Notes: generated from the letters alone by a model not told the origin. Positions 47,087 through 56,757 are shown, counted from the stretch's first letter. The stretch is DNA of 64,000 nucleotides from JACVRW01 sp963821275 (GCA_963821275.1 CAWGDF010000006.1:124001-188000), one strand, 5' to 3'. Program-made: numbers and translations.

Positions 47087-48275
47087 CGGTGCCCCTCCGG
47101 CACCCGCAGCCAGAGCGAGACGTGGGCAGGCTGGACCGTGTCGTCCACCACGCGGCGCAGCTCGGAGCTCAGAGAGTCCAGCGCGACCTCGTCGCGCAGC
47201 CGGGCGCCGAACCCCTCGAGCGTCCGAGCGGCGTCGTACCTGCGGCGGTAGAAGCGCCGGTCAACCAGCCGCTGGATCCTCGCTGCGGCGGGTCGAAACA
47301 GTGCCGCCACGGCGAGCGTGGAGGCAGCGATCGCGAGGTCGGATCCGGGGCTCAGCACGAGCTGGAGCAGCAGGACGGTCCCGACGTAGGTGGCCACCAG
47401 CGTCGCGGTGAGCGCTGCATAGACCAGCGTGCGCCGGATCACGACGTCAATGTCGTAGAGGCGGTGGCGCAGGATCGCCAGGCCGGTGGCGGCGGGCACG
47501 CCGATCACGATGGCCGTGAGAGCCGTGAACCAGCCGACGGGACCCACCACCTGCGCCCAGCCCGCTGCCTGCTCACCCTCCTCCGACCCGAACAGCACCG
47601 AGCTCGTCGCGAGGGCGAGCCCCGCGACGGCGAACAGCGCGACGTACGCAAACCATTTGAGCTGCTGGCGCTCCGTGCCGCGCGCGCGGCGGAAGCGCAC
47701 CACCAGCGAGGCTGCGGCCAGCAAATAGGCGACGCGCGGCGAGCACCGTTCCCGCGTCCGACACCACCCCGGCGGCTTCGATTCCGAGGGGATTCTCGAG
47801 CGAACGCGGCGACTCGATCTCGAGCGGGCCGGGCTGGAAGGCGGCGCCGAGGACCTGGGCCAGCAGGGCGGCGATGCCGAACCACAGCACCGGCCGCCAG
47901 CGTCGCGAAATGAGCCGCCCGGTTGGGAACACCAATGGAAGGAAGACCCCGGCGACCCCGAGCCATACGTGCCAGATCCACTGCGACGCCCAGGCGCGAG
48001 AGCGCGAACAAGGGAGCGGATGCCGAGCGGATGTTCGTATCGCAGAGCGCGCCGAGGGCGAGCGCCAGCCCGATCACCAGCAGGAGCCACCCCACGGCGT
48101 TGCGGGGTTGCCGGGAGGCCACCATCGCGCCGACGAGCGGGTAGCCGAACGCGAGCAGGATGAAGAGGTCGTCGGCGGGGCGCCCCGAGGCCACCAGCCC
48201 GACGACGCCGAGCATGGTCACCACGACAGCCGCGAACAACGACCAGGCGAGCAGCCGGAAGCCGCGCGGGCTCAT
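47083..48275 (-). pseudogene. Multi-helix sensor-like membrane protein, paralog D, two frameshifts
   Basis: The start is the ATG at 48275 (MSPRGFRLLAWSLFAAVVVT). The frame is good to about 47990, where it moves to one reading SQWIWHVWLGVAGVFLPLVF and FPTGRLISRRWRPVLWFGIA, then near 47745 to the last one: VAYLLAAASLVVRFRRARGT, HRLYDIDVVIRRTLVYAALT, RPAAARIQRLVDRRFYRRRY, TVQPAHVSLWLR. It overlaps paralog C by 4 nt. The complete set of family blocks argues that the product was recently functional, or is functional and the sequence has indels. Confidence 0.7.
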
Positions 48276-48366
48276 CGGCCCGCCTCCGGACGCAGCCAGG
48301 CGTCGTGCCGATCCCCCCTGCGCATCGCCTCCATTCTCTCCCCGCCCCCCATTTGGAGCAAGCGCC

Positions 48367-48801
48367 TCAGGCCGCCTGCTCGAGCAGCGCCTTCAACCGG
48401 TCCGAGTTCGTCCTGAGTTCGCTTCTCGTGGCACGGCCGACCAGCGGTCCGGCCAAGCGGGAGGCCGCACCGGACAGCTCCAACGTCCAGGTGAAGCGCG
48501 TGCCCGCCGCGCAGGGCTCGAGCGCGAACGTCCCCCGGAACGGCACGGGACCGTCGTCCGACTCGATGGCCGAGACCGAGCAGGGCCTGTGCTCGACGCA
48601 GATCCAGGTGGTCTCCAGCTGGCGGCCGAGGAAGCGGCGCACCTCGGTGGCTCCGCTGCCGACCCGCAGGGAGCCGCGGTGGTGGGCCTGGAGGTGGACG
48701 ATGCTCGGCTGCCAGCTCGGGTAGTGGGCCGGGTCGGTGACGAAGGCGAACACCTCCGCCACCGGCCGCTCGATCTCGATCGTGTGCGAGTAGGCGGTCA
48801 T
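48367..48801 (-). CDS. SRPBCC-family protein
   Basis: 144 residues of the START/polyketide-cyclase-like fold: SHTIEIERPVAEVFAFVTDP, AHYPSWQPSIVHLQA, and the C-terminal helix with SELRTNSDRLKALLEQA. Such proteins bind hydrophobic ligands in a helix-grip cavity; no enzyme function is evident. The ATG at 48801 overlaps the lipoprotein stop (ATGA), so it is cotranscribed with the lipoprotein gene. Confidence 0.85.
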   Translation of the reverse strand: MTAYSHTIEIERPVAEVFAFVTDPAHYPSWQPSIVHLQAHHRGSLRVGSGATEVRRFLGRQLETTWICVEHRPCSVSAIESDDGPVPFRGTFALEPCAAGTRFTWTLELSGAASRLAGPLVGRATRSELRTNSDRLKALLEQAA

Positions 48802-49664
48802 CCCCCGACCACCGCCTCGGAGATCATGCCCTTGACCGCGTGCGGCGGTCCGCCGGCGCGGTCGGGGACGAAGCAGAGCAGGGCGTACGTGCCCTTCTTC
48901 AGCTCGAGCTCGACGGACTGGCTGTCGCCGCCCTCGATGACGGCCGTGTTGAAGCTCTGGCTCTCATCGAAGGGCGGTGGGCCCTTCTCGGTCTTGAAGA
49001 ACCTGCGCGCCTCCTCGATGGTGCTGTCCGGCTTGAGCTTCACGCCGGCGATGAAGTGCGGCTCGCCCCCGGTGTTCTCGAACACCACCGGGTTCCTGCC
49101 GGCCTTCAGCCCGTTTGACGTGAACTCATATTCGGTTGCGTCGATGGTCCCGCCCTCGCTCGCGAGCTCGCTCGCGCCGGAGTCGCCGGTCACCTCGAAC
49201 TCCGCGCTCGCGTTGGAGCTGAGATCGGCCACGACGTACTTGCCGGGTTCGAGCTCCTGGGTCGCCGATGCGGTCTTGCCCGTGGGCACGTCGCCCAGGC
49301 CGCCGGCCACGAGGGCCCATTCGGGAAGGGCCTTGCCCTTCTCGCCCCAGGCCTGGCCCGCGGCCAGTGCCTCCTTGGCCGTATGTGCGCCCTCGGCGCG
49401 CACGAGCTGGGCGCTGTGATCGCCCTTGGCCGAGTTGGTGAACGAGATCTCGACCACGCCCCCCTCGACCGAGTTCGGCACCGAGAAGGTGGGCTTCTTC
49501 TGTGATCCACTCAGCTCGATCGCGAGCTGACTGGGCTGGGCGGCCTTGCTCTCGCCGCCGCCGCCGCCCTCGTCGTCGTCACCGCCACAGCCCGTGCCTG
49601 CGAGCCCCAGCGCCGCCACGATCGCAAGCCCCGTGAGGCTGCGCCTGTCCACCCCGTTCATCAC
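48798..49664 (-). CDS. Secreted lipoprotein with tandem cupredoxin-like domains
   Basis: 288 residues from the ATG at 49664, with AAGGAG 6 nt upstream; the next ATG codon is an alternative. The signal peptide ends in a lipobox (LAGTGCGG), followed by an Asp/Gly/Ser linker. Two beta-sandwich parts follow: KPTFSVPNSVEGGVVEISFT with GDHSAQLVRAEG and, further on, EYEFTSNGLKAGRNPVVFEN with GGEPHFIAGVKLKPDS and GTYALLCFVPDRAGGPPHAV. The pattern resembles cupredoxin or plastocyanin-like repeats, although a full Cys-His-Met copper site is only partly visible. It is divergent from the SARP regulator. Confidence 0.75.
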   Translation of the reverse strand: MMNGVDRRSLTGLAIVAALGLAGTGCGGDDDEGGGGGESKAAQPSQLAIELSGSQKKPTFSVPNSVEGGVVEISFTNSAKGDHSAQLVRAEGAHTAKEALAAGQAWGEKGKALPEWALVAGGLGDVPTGKTASATQELEPGKYVVADLSSNASAEFEVTGDSGASELASEGGTIDATEYEFTSNGLKAGRNPVVFENTGGEPHFIAGVKLKPDSTIEEARRFFKTEKGPPPFDESQSFNTAVIEGGDSQSVELELKKGTYALLCFVPDRAGGPPHAVKGMISEAVVGG

Positions 49665-49696
49665 ATGCTCCTTGCCGTCGACCGTGCGACGTCCAA

Positions 49697-49710
49697 GCTC
49701 CTTCAGGAGC
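49697..49710. promoter_or_regulatory. Palindrome in the lipoprotein/SARP divergent spacer
   Basis: GCTCCT-TC-AGGAGC, a perfect 6-bp inverted repeat in the 71-bp space between the lipoprotein start (49664) and the SARP start (49736). Its position suits an operator controlling both genes, perhaps for the SARP protein, though SARP proteins more often bind direct repeats. No binding evidence can be read from the sequence. Confidence 0.3.
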
Positions 49711-49735
49711 GTCCATCAATCGTTACGGTGGCGTC

Positions 49736-52575
49736 GTGGCGCCGGACGCCGGTCTCGAGATCTCGTTGCTCGGGCCCCCTCGGGTCGCACGCGACGGCGA
49801 GCCGGTGGCCTTCGACACGCGCAAGGCCACGGCACTGCTGGCCCACCTGGCGCTGTCCGAGCGGCCACGCTCGCGCGAGGCGCTCTGCGGCCTGCTCTGG
49901 CCCGATAGAGACCCCGATCACGCGCGCGGAGCTCTGCGGCGCACGCTGTCCGCGCTGCGCAAGGCGGTCGGGGAGGAGTGGGTGGACACCGCCGCCGACA
50001 GCGTCGCGCTGGCACGGCGGGAGGGGCTTGCATTGGACGTGAAGACGTTTCGCCGGCTCGTCGCGGAAGGCGCCGGCGCCGACGATCTCGCGGCCGCGGT
50101 GCGGCTGTTCCGCGGTGAGCTGCTCGAGGGGTTCACGCTGCGCGACAGCCCGGAGTTCGAGGCCTGGCAGCTGTTCGAGGCCGACACGCTCCGGCGCGAG
50201 CTGGCCTCGGCGCTGGGGCGGTTGGTGGCCGTGCTCGCCGCCGCCGGCAGGTACGACGAGGCCATCCCGCAGGCGCGCCGCTGGCTCGAGCTCGATCCGC
50301 TCCACGAGCCCGCGCACCGGGAGCTGATCCGCCTCTACGCCTGGACGGGCGACCGCGCGCAGGCGCTCAGCCAGTACCGCGACTGCGTACGGACGCTGAC
50401 CCAGGAGCTGGGTGTTGCGCCCCTCGACGAGACCGCAGCACTGTTCGAGCAGGTGAGCGACGGAACGCTCGCGCCACCGTCGGCCACCGCGCCGGCGGTA
50501 GTGCCGGTGGCGAACGGGAGCACGGGCGGCGCTCCGGCCGAGCTGCCGCTGACCGGGCGCGATGCGCCCCTGATCACCCTGCTCTCGGCGCACCGCGAGG
50601 CGGGCCGGACGGCCGCCTGGTCGTGATCGAGGGCGAGGCGGGCATCGGGAAGACCCGTCTGGCGCACGAGCTGACTGGCGCGGCCGGCGAGCGAGGGGCG
50701 CGGGTGCTCTCCGCGCGCTGCCACGACGACGAGGCAGGCCTGCCCTACGGGCCCGTCCTCGACCTCCTGGGTGAGGCGCTGAGGCTGGCGGCGGCCGACC
50801 TCAGGGAGGCCGTCGCCCCGCAGCGGCTGGCCGATGCCGCCCTGCTGATGCCGGAGCTGGCGACTTTGCGTCCGGATCTTCCTGCGCCCGTGGCGGTGGG
50901 CGGCCCGGGCGCCCAGGGACGCCTGCTGGAAGGCGTCGCAGCCGTGCTGCAGGCGGCCTGCGCCGGGGACGAGCCGGGGGTCGTGTTCGTGGACGACGTG
51001 AATGGGGCGGACGAGGCGACCCTGGACGTGCTCGGGTACGTCGCTCGCCGGCTGCGCGGGCGGCCGATGCTCCTGGTCCTGAGCTGGCGCAGCGAGGGAG
51101 TTCCGCCCGGGCACCGCCTGCGCCGGTTGGCCGCCGATCTGGCGCGGGAGGGAAGGGCGACGTTGGTCACGCTCGCACGACTCGACGAAACGGATGTCAG
51201 CAGGCTCGTGCGTTCCGTGAGGCCCGGAGTCGAGGCCGAGCTCGAGCGCCGGGTCTATCTCGAGAGCGAGGGCCTGCCCGTCTTTGTCGCCGAGTACCTC
51301 GCCGTGCTGGAGGCGGGCGGCAGGGCGGACGACGCGCTGCCACCGAGCGAGATGCGCGGCCTGGTCGAGGCCCGGCTGAGTGGGCTCGGCGCGATGGAGC
51401 GTCAGTTGCTCGAGACGGCCGCGGTGATCGGCCGCTCCTTCGGGTTCGACACTGTCCGCGCCGCCAGCGGCCGAAGTGACGATGAGACGATCGACGGTCT
51501 CGAAGGACTTGTGACCCAGGGCCTGGTGCGCGAGGGCGCCGGGCCCGAGCCGGCCTACGACTTCACCCACGAGAAGCTGCGCACGCTGGTCTACGACGAG
51601 GTCGGCCCGGCGCGGCGCCGGCTCCTCCACCGGCGGGTCGCGGATGCGCTCGCGCGGACCGAGCGCGGCGACGAGGGTGCGGCGCTCATCGCCCAGCACC
51701 TGCGCCTGGGAGGGGACGCGGGCGGCGCCGCGCAGCAGTACCGGCGCGCGGGCGAGCACGCCGCCTCGCTGCTGGCCCATGCCGACGCCCTCGAACACCT
51801 CGAGGCCGCGCTGGCGCTCGGGTACCCGGACACGGCCGGACTGCAGGAACGGATCGGCGACCTGCGGACGCTCGTGGGCGACTACGCCCGTGCGCTCGCG
51901 GCCTATGAGACCGCGGCGGCGCACGCGCGCGACGACAGCCTGGCCCGCCTCGAGCAGAAGCTCGGCGGGGTGCACGCGCGGCGCGGCGACTGGGAGCGTG
52001 CGGAGGCGCGCTACACGGTGGCGCTCGAGTCGCTGGCCGGCGGGGATGCGGGGCTCCGAGCGCGGATCCTTGCCGACCGCAGCCTGATGCTGCACCAGTC
52101 CGGTCGCTCCCCGGAGGCCGCCGGGCCCGCGAGGGAGGCCGCTGCGCTCGCCGAGGAGGCCGGCGACCTGCGGGCGCAGGCGCAGGCCCACAACCTGATC
52201 GGCGTGCTCGCCCGCGCGGCCGGCGACCTCTCGGAGGCGCGAGCCGAGCTCGAGCGCAGCCTGGCCATCGCCCGCGACCTGGACGAAGCCGAGGCCAAGA
52301 CGGCGGCCCTCAACAACCTCGCCCTCGTGTTCCGCGATGCGGGCGAGCCCGACCGGGCCCTCGAGCTGACCGAGGCGGCGCTGAAGGTCTGCGCCTCGCA
52401 GGGCGATCGCCACCGCGAAGCTGCGCTGGAGAACAACCTGGCGGACCTTCACCACGACGCCGGCCGCGAGGACGAGTCCATGGCTCACCTCAAGCGGGCA
52501 GTGGCGCTCTTCTCCGAGGTGGGCGCCGACGACGCCACCCGCCTGCCGGAGATCTGGAAGCTGGTGAGCTGGTGA
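49736..52575 (+). pseudogene. SARP/BTAD-AAA-TPR transcriptional regulator, frameshifted
   Basis: A large AfsR/SARP-like regulator in two frames. Frame one (49736-50626) has an OmpR-like winged helix (LEISLLGPPRVARDGEPVAF, GLLWPDRDPDHARGALRRTL) and the BTAD domain (LVAVLAAAGRYDEAIPQARR). Frame two carries the ATPase with Walker A GEAGIGKTRLAHEL and VVFVDDVNGADEATLDVL, then about ten TPR-like helices (QAHNLIGVLARAAGDLSEAR, ALNNLALVFRDAGEPDRALE) to 52575. The frames meet near 50597, where one extra base in GGCCGG would give GRLVVIEGEAGIGK. The total product would be about 945 residues. The start is the GTG at 49736. Confidence 0.75.
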
Positions 52576-52902
52576 GTACGCCCGATGCCGGCGGCCGGAC
52601 GACTCGTTCGTCCGCTCCTTGGATTACGCGCTCTGACGGCCCGACCAGTGCTGGAACACGTGGAAGACGGCGAAGCCGACCGAGGAACTCACCGAGTGGG
52701 CGTTAGCGGCGCCGTGCGCGTCACCGGCCCCGAGCGTTACCGGGCCCTCGAGCGGGGAAACGACGCGCGTCCCACCTCGTTTCCGACTAGCCCGCCTTTG
52801 GCCGAAAGGGAGTCGCTGGTGGCGAATGCTGAGCTGGCGCCGACCGCCCACGACGGGCGAGGCCCCGGCGTTCGCCGGGGCCTCTTCGTCCTCCGATGCA
52901 CG
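52576..52902. other. Gene-free convergent spacer with a terminator
   Basis: No convincing coding frame: the open frames on both strands are Arg/Ala/Gly-rich without family resemblance. The stretch lies between the convergent SARP and secreted-protein genes and ends in a strong hairpin (52859-52884). Base composition at 52740-52810 is a little lower in G+C than around it. Confidence 0.5.
52859..52884 (+). terminator. Strong 11-bp stem-loop between convergent genes
   Basis: GAGGCCCCGGC and GCCGGGGCCTC form a perfect 11-bp stem around GTTC. It is followed on the plus strand by TTCGTCCTCC, moderately T-rich. Placed between convergent genes, it could end transcription from both sides. Confidence 0.7.
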
Positions 52903-53760
52903 TCAGCCGGTCGGGATGTTCTGGCCGAGGCCGAGCGCCTGCAGGACGCGGTTGAGGTCGAGTTGCGTCAGGCCGCCTGACAGGTTGCCGATGCCGAGCT
53001 GGTTAAGGACGCCTTGGAGCTGGGTCGTCGACAGGTTCACCCCGAGGCTGCTCAGCAGGCTCTGCAGTCCGGCCAGATCCGTAACGCCGCCGCCGCCCGC
53101 GAGCCCGCAGAGGAGCTGGCCGAGCAGGCCCCGGTGGGGCTGCGCGTTGATCTTCACGATCACGGGGTTGCGGTGGGTCTTGCCGTAGAGATCGACGACG
53201 AGGCCAAGCAGGTCCAGGTGCAGCGGACCCAAGACCAGCTTGAGCACCTGGCAGGACCGCGGCTGCGCCTGGGCGGCGCTCGCAGGCAACGACTCGGACG
53301 CCGAGAGGACCCGCAGTGACCGGCCGTTGAGGCGGGAGTTCATGGCGCGAGCGACGCGCGGAAACGTGACCTTGGCGTTGGCGAGCGCGCAGAACAGGTC
53401 GCCGAGGACGCGGCCTTTGCGAGCGTAGACGTCCAGACTGATGTGTGAGGTCCTGACCTGCACGCCGAGCAGCTCGAGGTCGAGCGGCGCGAGCCGGAGG
53501 GTGATGACGTCGCAGCGTCGACCGCGACGCCTGGCCGCGACCCGGAACCTCACCGGCGCGCTGTCGCGCGACACGCTCGCGCCGGAGCGCAGCCTGCCGG
53601 TCAGCGTCCCGTCCGCGACGACGCCGCTCGCTGTCGCGCGGAAGCTGGTGATCTTCGCCTTCATCGAGAGCTTGGACGACGTGGCCGCGTCGGCGGAAGC
53701 AGGCACGGCCAACGAAACAGCCGCCGCGAGCGCGGCGAGCAAGACAGTAAAGGGCTTCAT
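52903..53760 (-). CDS. Secreted protein with duplicated Cys-containing domain
   Basis: 285 residues from the ATG at 53760, which opens a clear signal peptide (MKPFTVLLAALAAAVSLAVP ASADA). An earlier ATG at 53943 is unlikely since it would bury that signal. Two related units follow: CDVITLRLAPLDLELLGVQV with SLDVYARKGRVLGDLFC, and CQVLKLVLGPLHLDLLGLVV with AQPHRGLLGQLLC. Each unit has a Cys at both ends, so disulfides are likely. The C-terminus has LNQLGIGNLSGGL-type leucine-rich turns. No known function; such proteins are frequent in Solirubrobacterales. Confidence 0.75.
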   Translation of the reverse strand: MKPFTVLLAALAAAVSLAVPASADAATSSKLSMKAKITSFRATASGVVADGTLTGRLRSGASVSRDSAPVRFRVAARRRGRRCDVITLRLAPLDLELLGVQVRTSHISLDVYARKGRVLGDLFCALANAKVTFPRVARAMNSRLNGRSLRVLSASESLPASAAQAQPRSCQVLKLVLGPLHLDLLGLVVDLYGKTHRNPVIVKINAQPHRGLLGQLLCGLAGGGGVTDLAGLQSLLSSLGVNLSTTQLQGVLNQLGIGNLSGGLTQLDLNRVLQALGLGQNIPTG

Positions 53761-53922
53761 GCCGAACCGGGTACCCAGCACCAGGCCGTCAAACTCCTTG
53801 CTACCCGCATCCACCGATGGCCCCAGGCGCGACTGGGTCGATTCGCATGGAAAGGGGGAGCGACGGCGGTTGCGAGCTTGGTGGGCGGAACGTCGCGCGC
53901 GCGTGGGGGCGATCATGTCGGG

Positions 53923-54573
53923 GTGCTGTTCGAGTGTGATCACGTCAGCTTCCGTCGCGGCGGCGCGGTGGTGCTTGAGGGGCTGACGTTCGGCATCAGC
54001 GAGGGCACCACCTGTATCGCTGGACCCTCGGGCGCGGGGAAGTCGACGCTGTTACGGCTCTTCAACCGCCTGGCCGATCCTGCCGGGGGTACGGTGCGTT
54101 ATCGCGGTCGCGATGTGCGGGACTACGACGTGCTGGCGCTGCGGCGCGAGGTGGGCCTCGTGCCTCAGCTCCCCGCGCTGCTTGACGGGACGGTGGCGAT
54201 GAACGTGAGCTTCGGGGCGCGGTTTGCCGGAGAAGCGGCCGACGTACCCACCGCGCTGCGCCTGGCCGGGCTCGATGAAGCGTTCGCTGATAGGCCCGCC
54301 GGTCGGCTGTCGGTCGGCGAGCAGCAACGGGTGATGCTCGCCCGTGCGCTGGCGCTCGAGCCCAAGGTGCTGCTGCTCGACGAGCCGACCGCCGCCCTGG
54401 ACGAGCGCTCCAAGGGCGCAGTCGAGCGGACCCTGCTCGACCTGCGCGCGCGTTTGTCGCTGTCGGTCGTCTTCGTCACCCACGAACGGGCGCAAGCAGA
54501 ACGGCTGGCGGACCGCATCGTATGGCTGGAAGGCGGCCGACTGAGTCGGGGCCCGGCGACGGTGCCCTCGTGA
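53923..54573 (+). CDS. ABC transporter ATP-binding protein, FetA/YbbL-like
   Basis: 216 residues from the GTG at 53923 (VLFECDHVSFRRGGAVVLEG). Walker A is CIAGPSGAGKSTLLRLF, the Q-loop LVPQLPALLDGTV, the signature RLSVGEQQRVMLARAL, Walker B VLLLDEPTAALDE, and the switch His is in VVFVTHERAQAERLADR. Together with the UPF0014 permease that overlaps it (GTGA), it matches the FetAB system, which in E. coli exports iron under oxidative stress. Iron as substrate is inference from that family. Confidence 0.87.
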   Translation: MLFECDHVSFRRGGAVVLEGLTFGISEGTTCIAGPSGAGKSTLLRLFNRLADPAGGTVRYRGRDVRDYDVLALRREVGLVPQLPALLDGTVAMNVSFGARFAGEAADVPTALRLAGLDEAFADRPAGRLSVGEQQRVMLARALALEPKVLLLDEPTAALDERSKGAVERTLLDLRARLSLSVVFVTHERAQAERLADRIVWLEGGRLSRGPATVPS

Positions 54574-55343
54574 TCGCCGCGATCCAGATCACGCTCGGGC
54601 AGGTGGCGGCCACGCTCGCCCTGGTGGGCATAGCAGTAGCGGTCTCGGTGTGGCAGCGCGCCGACTTGGAGCGTGACATCGGGATCGCCGTGATCCGGTC
54701 CTTCATCCAGCTCACGGCGATCGGCTACGTGATCGACGTGATCTTCGAGCAGGACAACCTGGCGTTCGTCTTCGCGCTGCTGGCCGCGATGGTCCTGTTC
54801 GGTGCGTTCACGGCGCGCTCGAGGGCCCGCAAGGTCCCTCACGCCTTCTGGCCACTACTGATCGCGCTCGCTGTGGCCGGCGCAACCACGCTCGGGCTCG
54901 TCCTGGTCCTGGGGGTGTTCGACCCTGAGGCCCGCTACCTGGTGCCTGTCGGCGGGATGGTGATCGGCAACGCGATGACCGCCGCGGCCGTCGCGCTCAA
55001 CCGCCTCGGCGACGACGTAGCTGACTCGACCAACCAGATCGAAGCCACGCTCGCGCTCGGCGCGACCTCCACGCAGGCCATCCGCCCCATAGTGCGGCGT
55101 AGCCTGCGTTCCGGGATGATCCCCTTGATCGATTCGACCAAGACCACCGGCCTGATCTTCTTCCCCGGCACGATGGTCGGCATGCTGCTCGCCGGAGCGG
55201 CACCGGTCGACGCAGTCCGCCTCCAACTGATCCTGCTCTACATCCTCCTAGGAAGCGTGGCCCTCGGAGCGCTGACCTCCGTGCTCCTCGCCTACCGGAA
55301 CTTCTTCACCCCCGCCCAGCAACTCCGCGAACTACCCGCATAG
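54570..55343 (+). CDS. ABC transporter permease, FetB/UPF0014 family
   Basis: 257 residues from the GTG at 54570, overlapping the ATPase stop. About seven helices. The family core is complete: RADLERDIGIAVIRSFIQLT, GYVIDVIF, VPVGGMVIGNAMTAAAVALN, EATLALGATSTQAIRPIVRR and LIDSTKTTGLIFFPGTMVGM with LAGAAPVDAVRLQLILLYIL. Alone this permease family is strongly linked to YbbL/FetA ATPases. Confidence 0.92.
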   Translation: MIAAIQITLGQVAATLALVGIAVAVSVWQRADLERDIGIAVIRSFIQLTAIGYVIDVIFEQDNLAFVFALLAAMVLFGAFTARSRARKVPHAFWPLLIALAVAGATTLGLVLVLGVFDPEARYLVPVGGMVIGNAMTAAAVALNRLGDDVADSTNQIEATLALGATSTQAIRPIVRRSLRSGMIPLIDSTKTTGLIFFPGTMVGMLLAGAAPVDAVRLQLILLYILLGSVALGALTSVLLAYRNFFTPAQQLRELPA

Positions 55344-55409
55344 GGCGGGACCACATAGCCACCATGCGGACGCAAGCCGATCGCCGGGGAGCCGGAAGCG
55401 CCGGACCCC

Positions 55410-55690
55410 TCAAATCCGCCCCTCGAGAACCAGACGCTTATACCAGCGGCGGCGCTGGTGCAAAGTGTCGTGTGCGTCCAGCTCGGCCCACGAGCGGCCC
55501 AAACGGATGCCCGTCGTCCGAGTCGCGCGCAGGGTCGAACAGCCGTGCCAGCATCTCCTGGTCGGGCGGAAAGGTTTCGCCCCTCCGTGGACCCCGATCG
55601 CGGCACTCCCGCGAGCAGAAGACGTGGCCAGCCTTCTCGGCTCGAACGTCCGGCGGCACCGAAGTCCCTCAGCCACTTTCAGACCCGGCC
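55410..55690 (-). pseudogene. Degenerate small zinc-ribbon protein gene
   Basis: On the minus strand, pieces of one small zinc-finger protein appear in alternating frames: GLRCRRTFEPRR, then AGHVFCSRECRDRGPRRGET and LARLFDPARDSDD, then SWAELDAHDTLHQRRRWYKR LVLEGRI before the TGA at 55410. The FCSRECR pair and the C-terminal RRRWY are typical of short actinobacterial zinc-ribbon proteins. Frame changes lie near 55640 and 55510, and there is no good start codon or second N-terminal Cys. Decay is therefore more likely here than simple sequence error. Confidence 0.4.
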
Positions 55691-55876
55691 GCTTGAGCGC
55701 GCGCGTCCGCGCGCGCCTGTTCCACAGCGACCCACCCGGCGGTCTTCTGGATGGCGGAGGCTCGCTGGCGACCCTCCCCTCGGCGCGGGAATGCCGCAAA
55801 TTCCGTGGGATCTCTGCCCCCAGCCGAGTGCGCTTCCTCCAACCCGGAAAGCGACGCCTTGGAGACCAGTCCGCCC

Positions 55877-56107
55877 ATGCCCGCTATCGCCCACATGATC
55901 TGTCACGGCTGCGGCGCTCACAGCGAGGGTCTGGCCCCGTCCAAAGGGGCTTCCGTAGTTCGCTGTCGGTGCGGGGGTGTTCGCCAGATCGTCCGGATAG
56001 TTCGGCATCCACGAGGCGGAGGATCGGCATCTCTGGAAGACCTCGAGCGCACCGTCCAAGAGCGCGCAACCGATGAGACATTGACCCCATCCCGCAAGGA
56101 GCAGTAG
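55877..56107 (+). CDS. Small zinc-ribbon protein, unknown function
   Basis: 76 residues from the ATG at 55877, with GGAG 11 nt upstream; an ATG at 55895 is an alternative. CHGCGAHSEG and, after 14 residues, CRCGG form a four-Cys zinc ribbon. The C-terminal half is a charged helix (SLEDLERTVQERATDETLTP). No family is recognised. It opens a run of small genes in a gene-poor stretch. Confidence 0.5.
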   Translation: MPAIAHMICHGCGAHSEGLAPSKGASVVRCRCGGVRQIVRIVRHPRGGGSASLEDLERTVQERATDETLTPSRKEQ

Positions 56108-56196
56108 ACCGGGGAGCCCGCACGACCACGGTTGCGCCAGTCGCGCAGGGGGTAGAGAAACGGTGCGGCAGCGAAGCTGACTCGGAGGAGGAAAGC

Positions 56197-56364
56197 GTGG
56201 CTGGATCGGATGACCGTCGTGGAATCGCAGGCATCTCTACCGGCGGCGTCATCGCCATCGTTGGGATCGTCCTGATGATTTTCTGGAGCTTTTGGATCGG
56301 GCTGATCATCGTCCTGGTCGGGCTCATCGCTTTTGGCGGTTTCGCACGCGGCAAGTGGTACTGA
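56197..56364 (+). CDS. Small membrane protein (55 residues)
   Basis: A GTG at 56197 follows a strong GGAGGAGG ribosome site. The product begins VAGSDDRRGIAGISTGGVIA and forms a long hydrophobic hairpin (IVGIVLMIFWSFWIGLIIVL, VGLIAFGGFARGKWY). The short Gly/Ser-rich polar head and basic tail suggest two membrane passes. It is too short for routine ORF calling, yet the ribosome site and composition make it convincing. Function unknown. Confidence 0.6.
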   Translation: MAGSDDRRGIAGISTGGVIAIVGIVLMIFWSFWIGLIIVLVGLIAFGGFARGKWY

Positions 56365-56451
56365 GTGACGCTTGCTTAGATGTAGCCCATCCAGGGCAAC
56401 CCGCTCTAGCGGCCTCTGAGGGCTCCGGCCCGGTCTCTCGCGGGGTCTCGC

Positions 56452-56757
56452 TCATGCTGCCTCCGGCGGCTCGCCGCGCGCCTCGGCCCGCGAGCGCCGA
56501 ACATGGTCCCGCTCACGTTCCAGCACTTCGCGCCACTCGGGGTCATCGCCCATCCGGGCCAGCAGCGCCTCGTAGCTCGCGAGGACGGCAGCGAAGCGCT
56601 CGTCCACGGTCATCGGGCCGTCGGGTGGAGCGTCCGGCACCGGCTCGATGCTGAGCAGCAGGTCGGCGGCCTCGTCGTCCGTGACCTGAAACGTGTGCTC
56701 GTGGCCGCCCTCGCGGGCCCGGAAGTTATCGAGCGACGTGTAGACGGTGCCGGTCAT
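56452..56757 (-). CDS. Small acidic protein, unknown function
   Basis: 101 residues from the ATG at 56757: MTGTVYTSLDNFRAREGGHE, then HTFQVTDDEAADLLLSIEPV and a charged C-terminal helix (VLASYEALLARMGDDPEWRE, VLERERDHVRRSRAEAR). The frame stays open up to 56892, but that added part is Arg/Pro-rich and unlike protein. The ribosome site is weak. Antisense frames look like shadows. It is soluble with no known domain. Confidence 0.5.
   Translation of the reverse strand: MTGTVYTSLDNFRAREGGHEHTFQVTDDEAADLLLSIEPVPDAPPDGPMTVDERFAAVLASYEALLARMGDDPEWREVLERERDHVRRSRAEARGEPPEAA

Noticed and set aside
50335..52488. 717-codon ORF antisense to the SARP regulator
   Set aside because: Shadow frame; the plus strand carries Walker A and TPR motifs.
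52585..52980. 131-codon ORF after the SARP gene
   Set aside because: No ribosome site, composition of a shadow frame, and it runs through the terminator hairpin.
55438..55659. 73-codon zinc-finger ORF as an intact gene
   Set aside because: The conserved ends lie in another frame, so it is treated as part of a degenerate gene.
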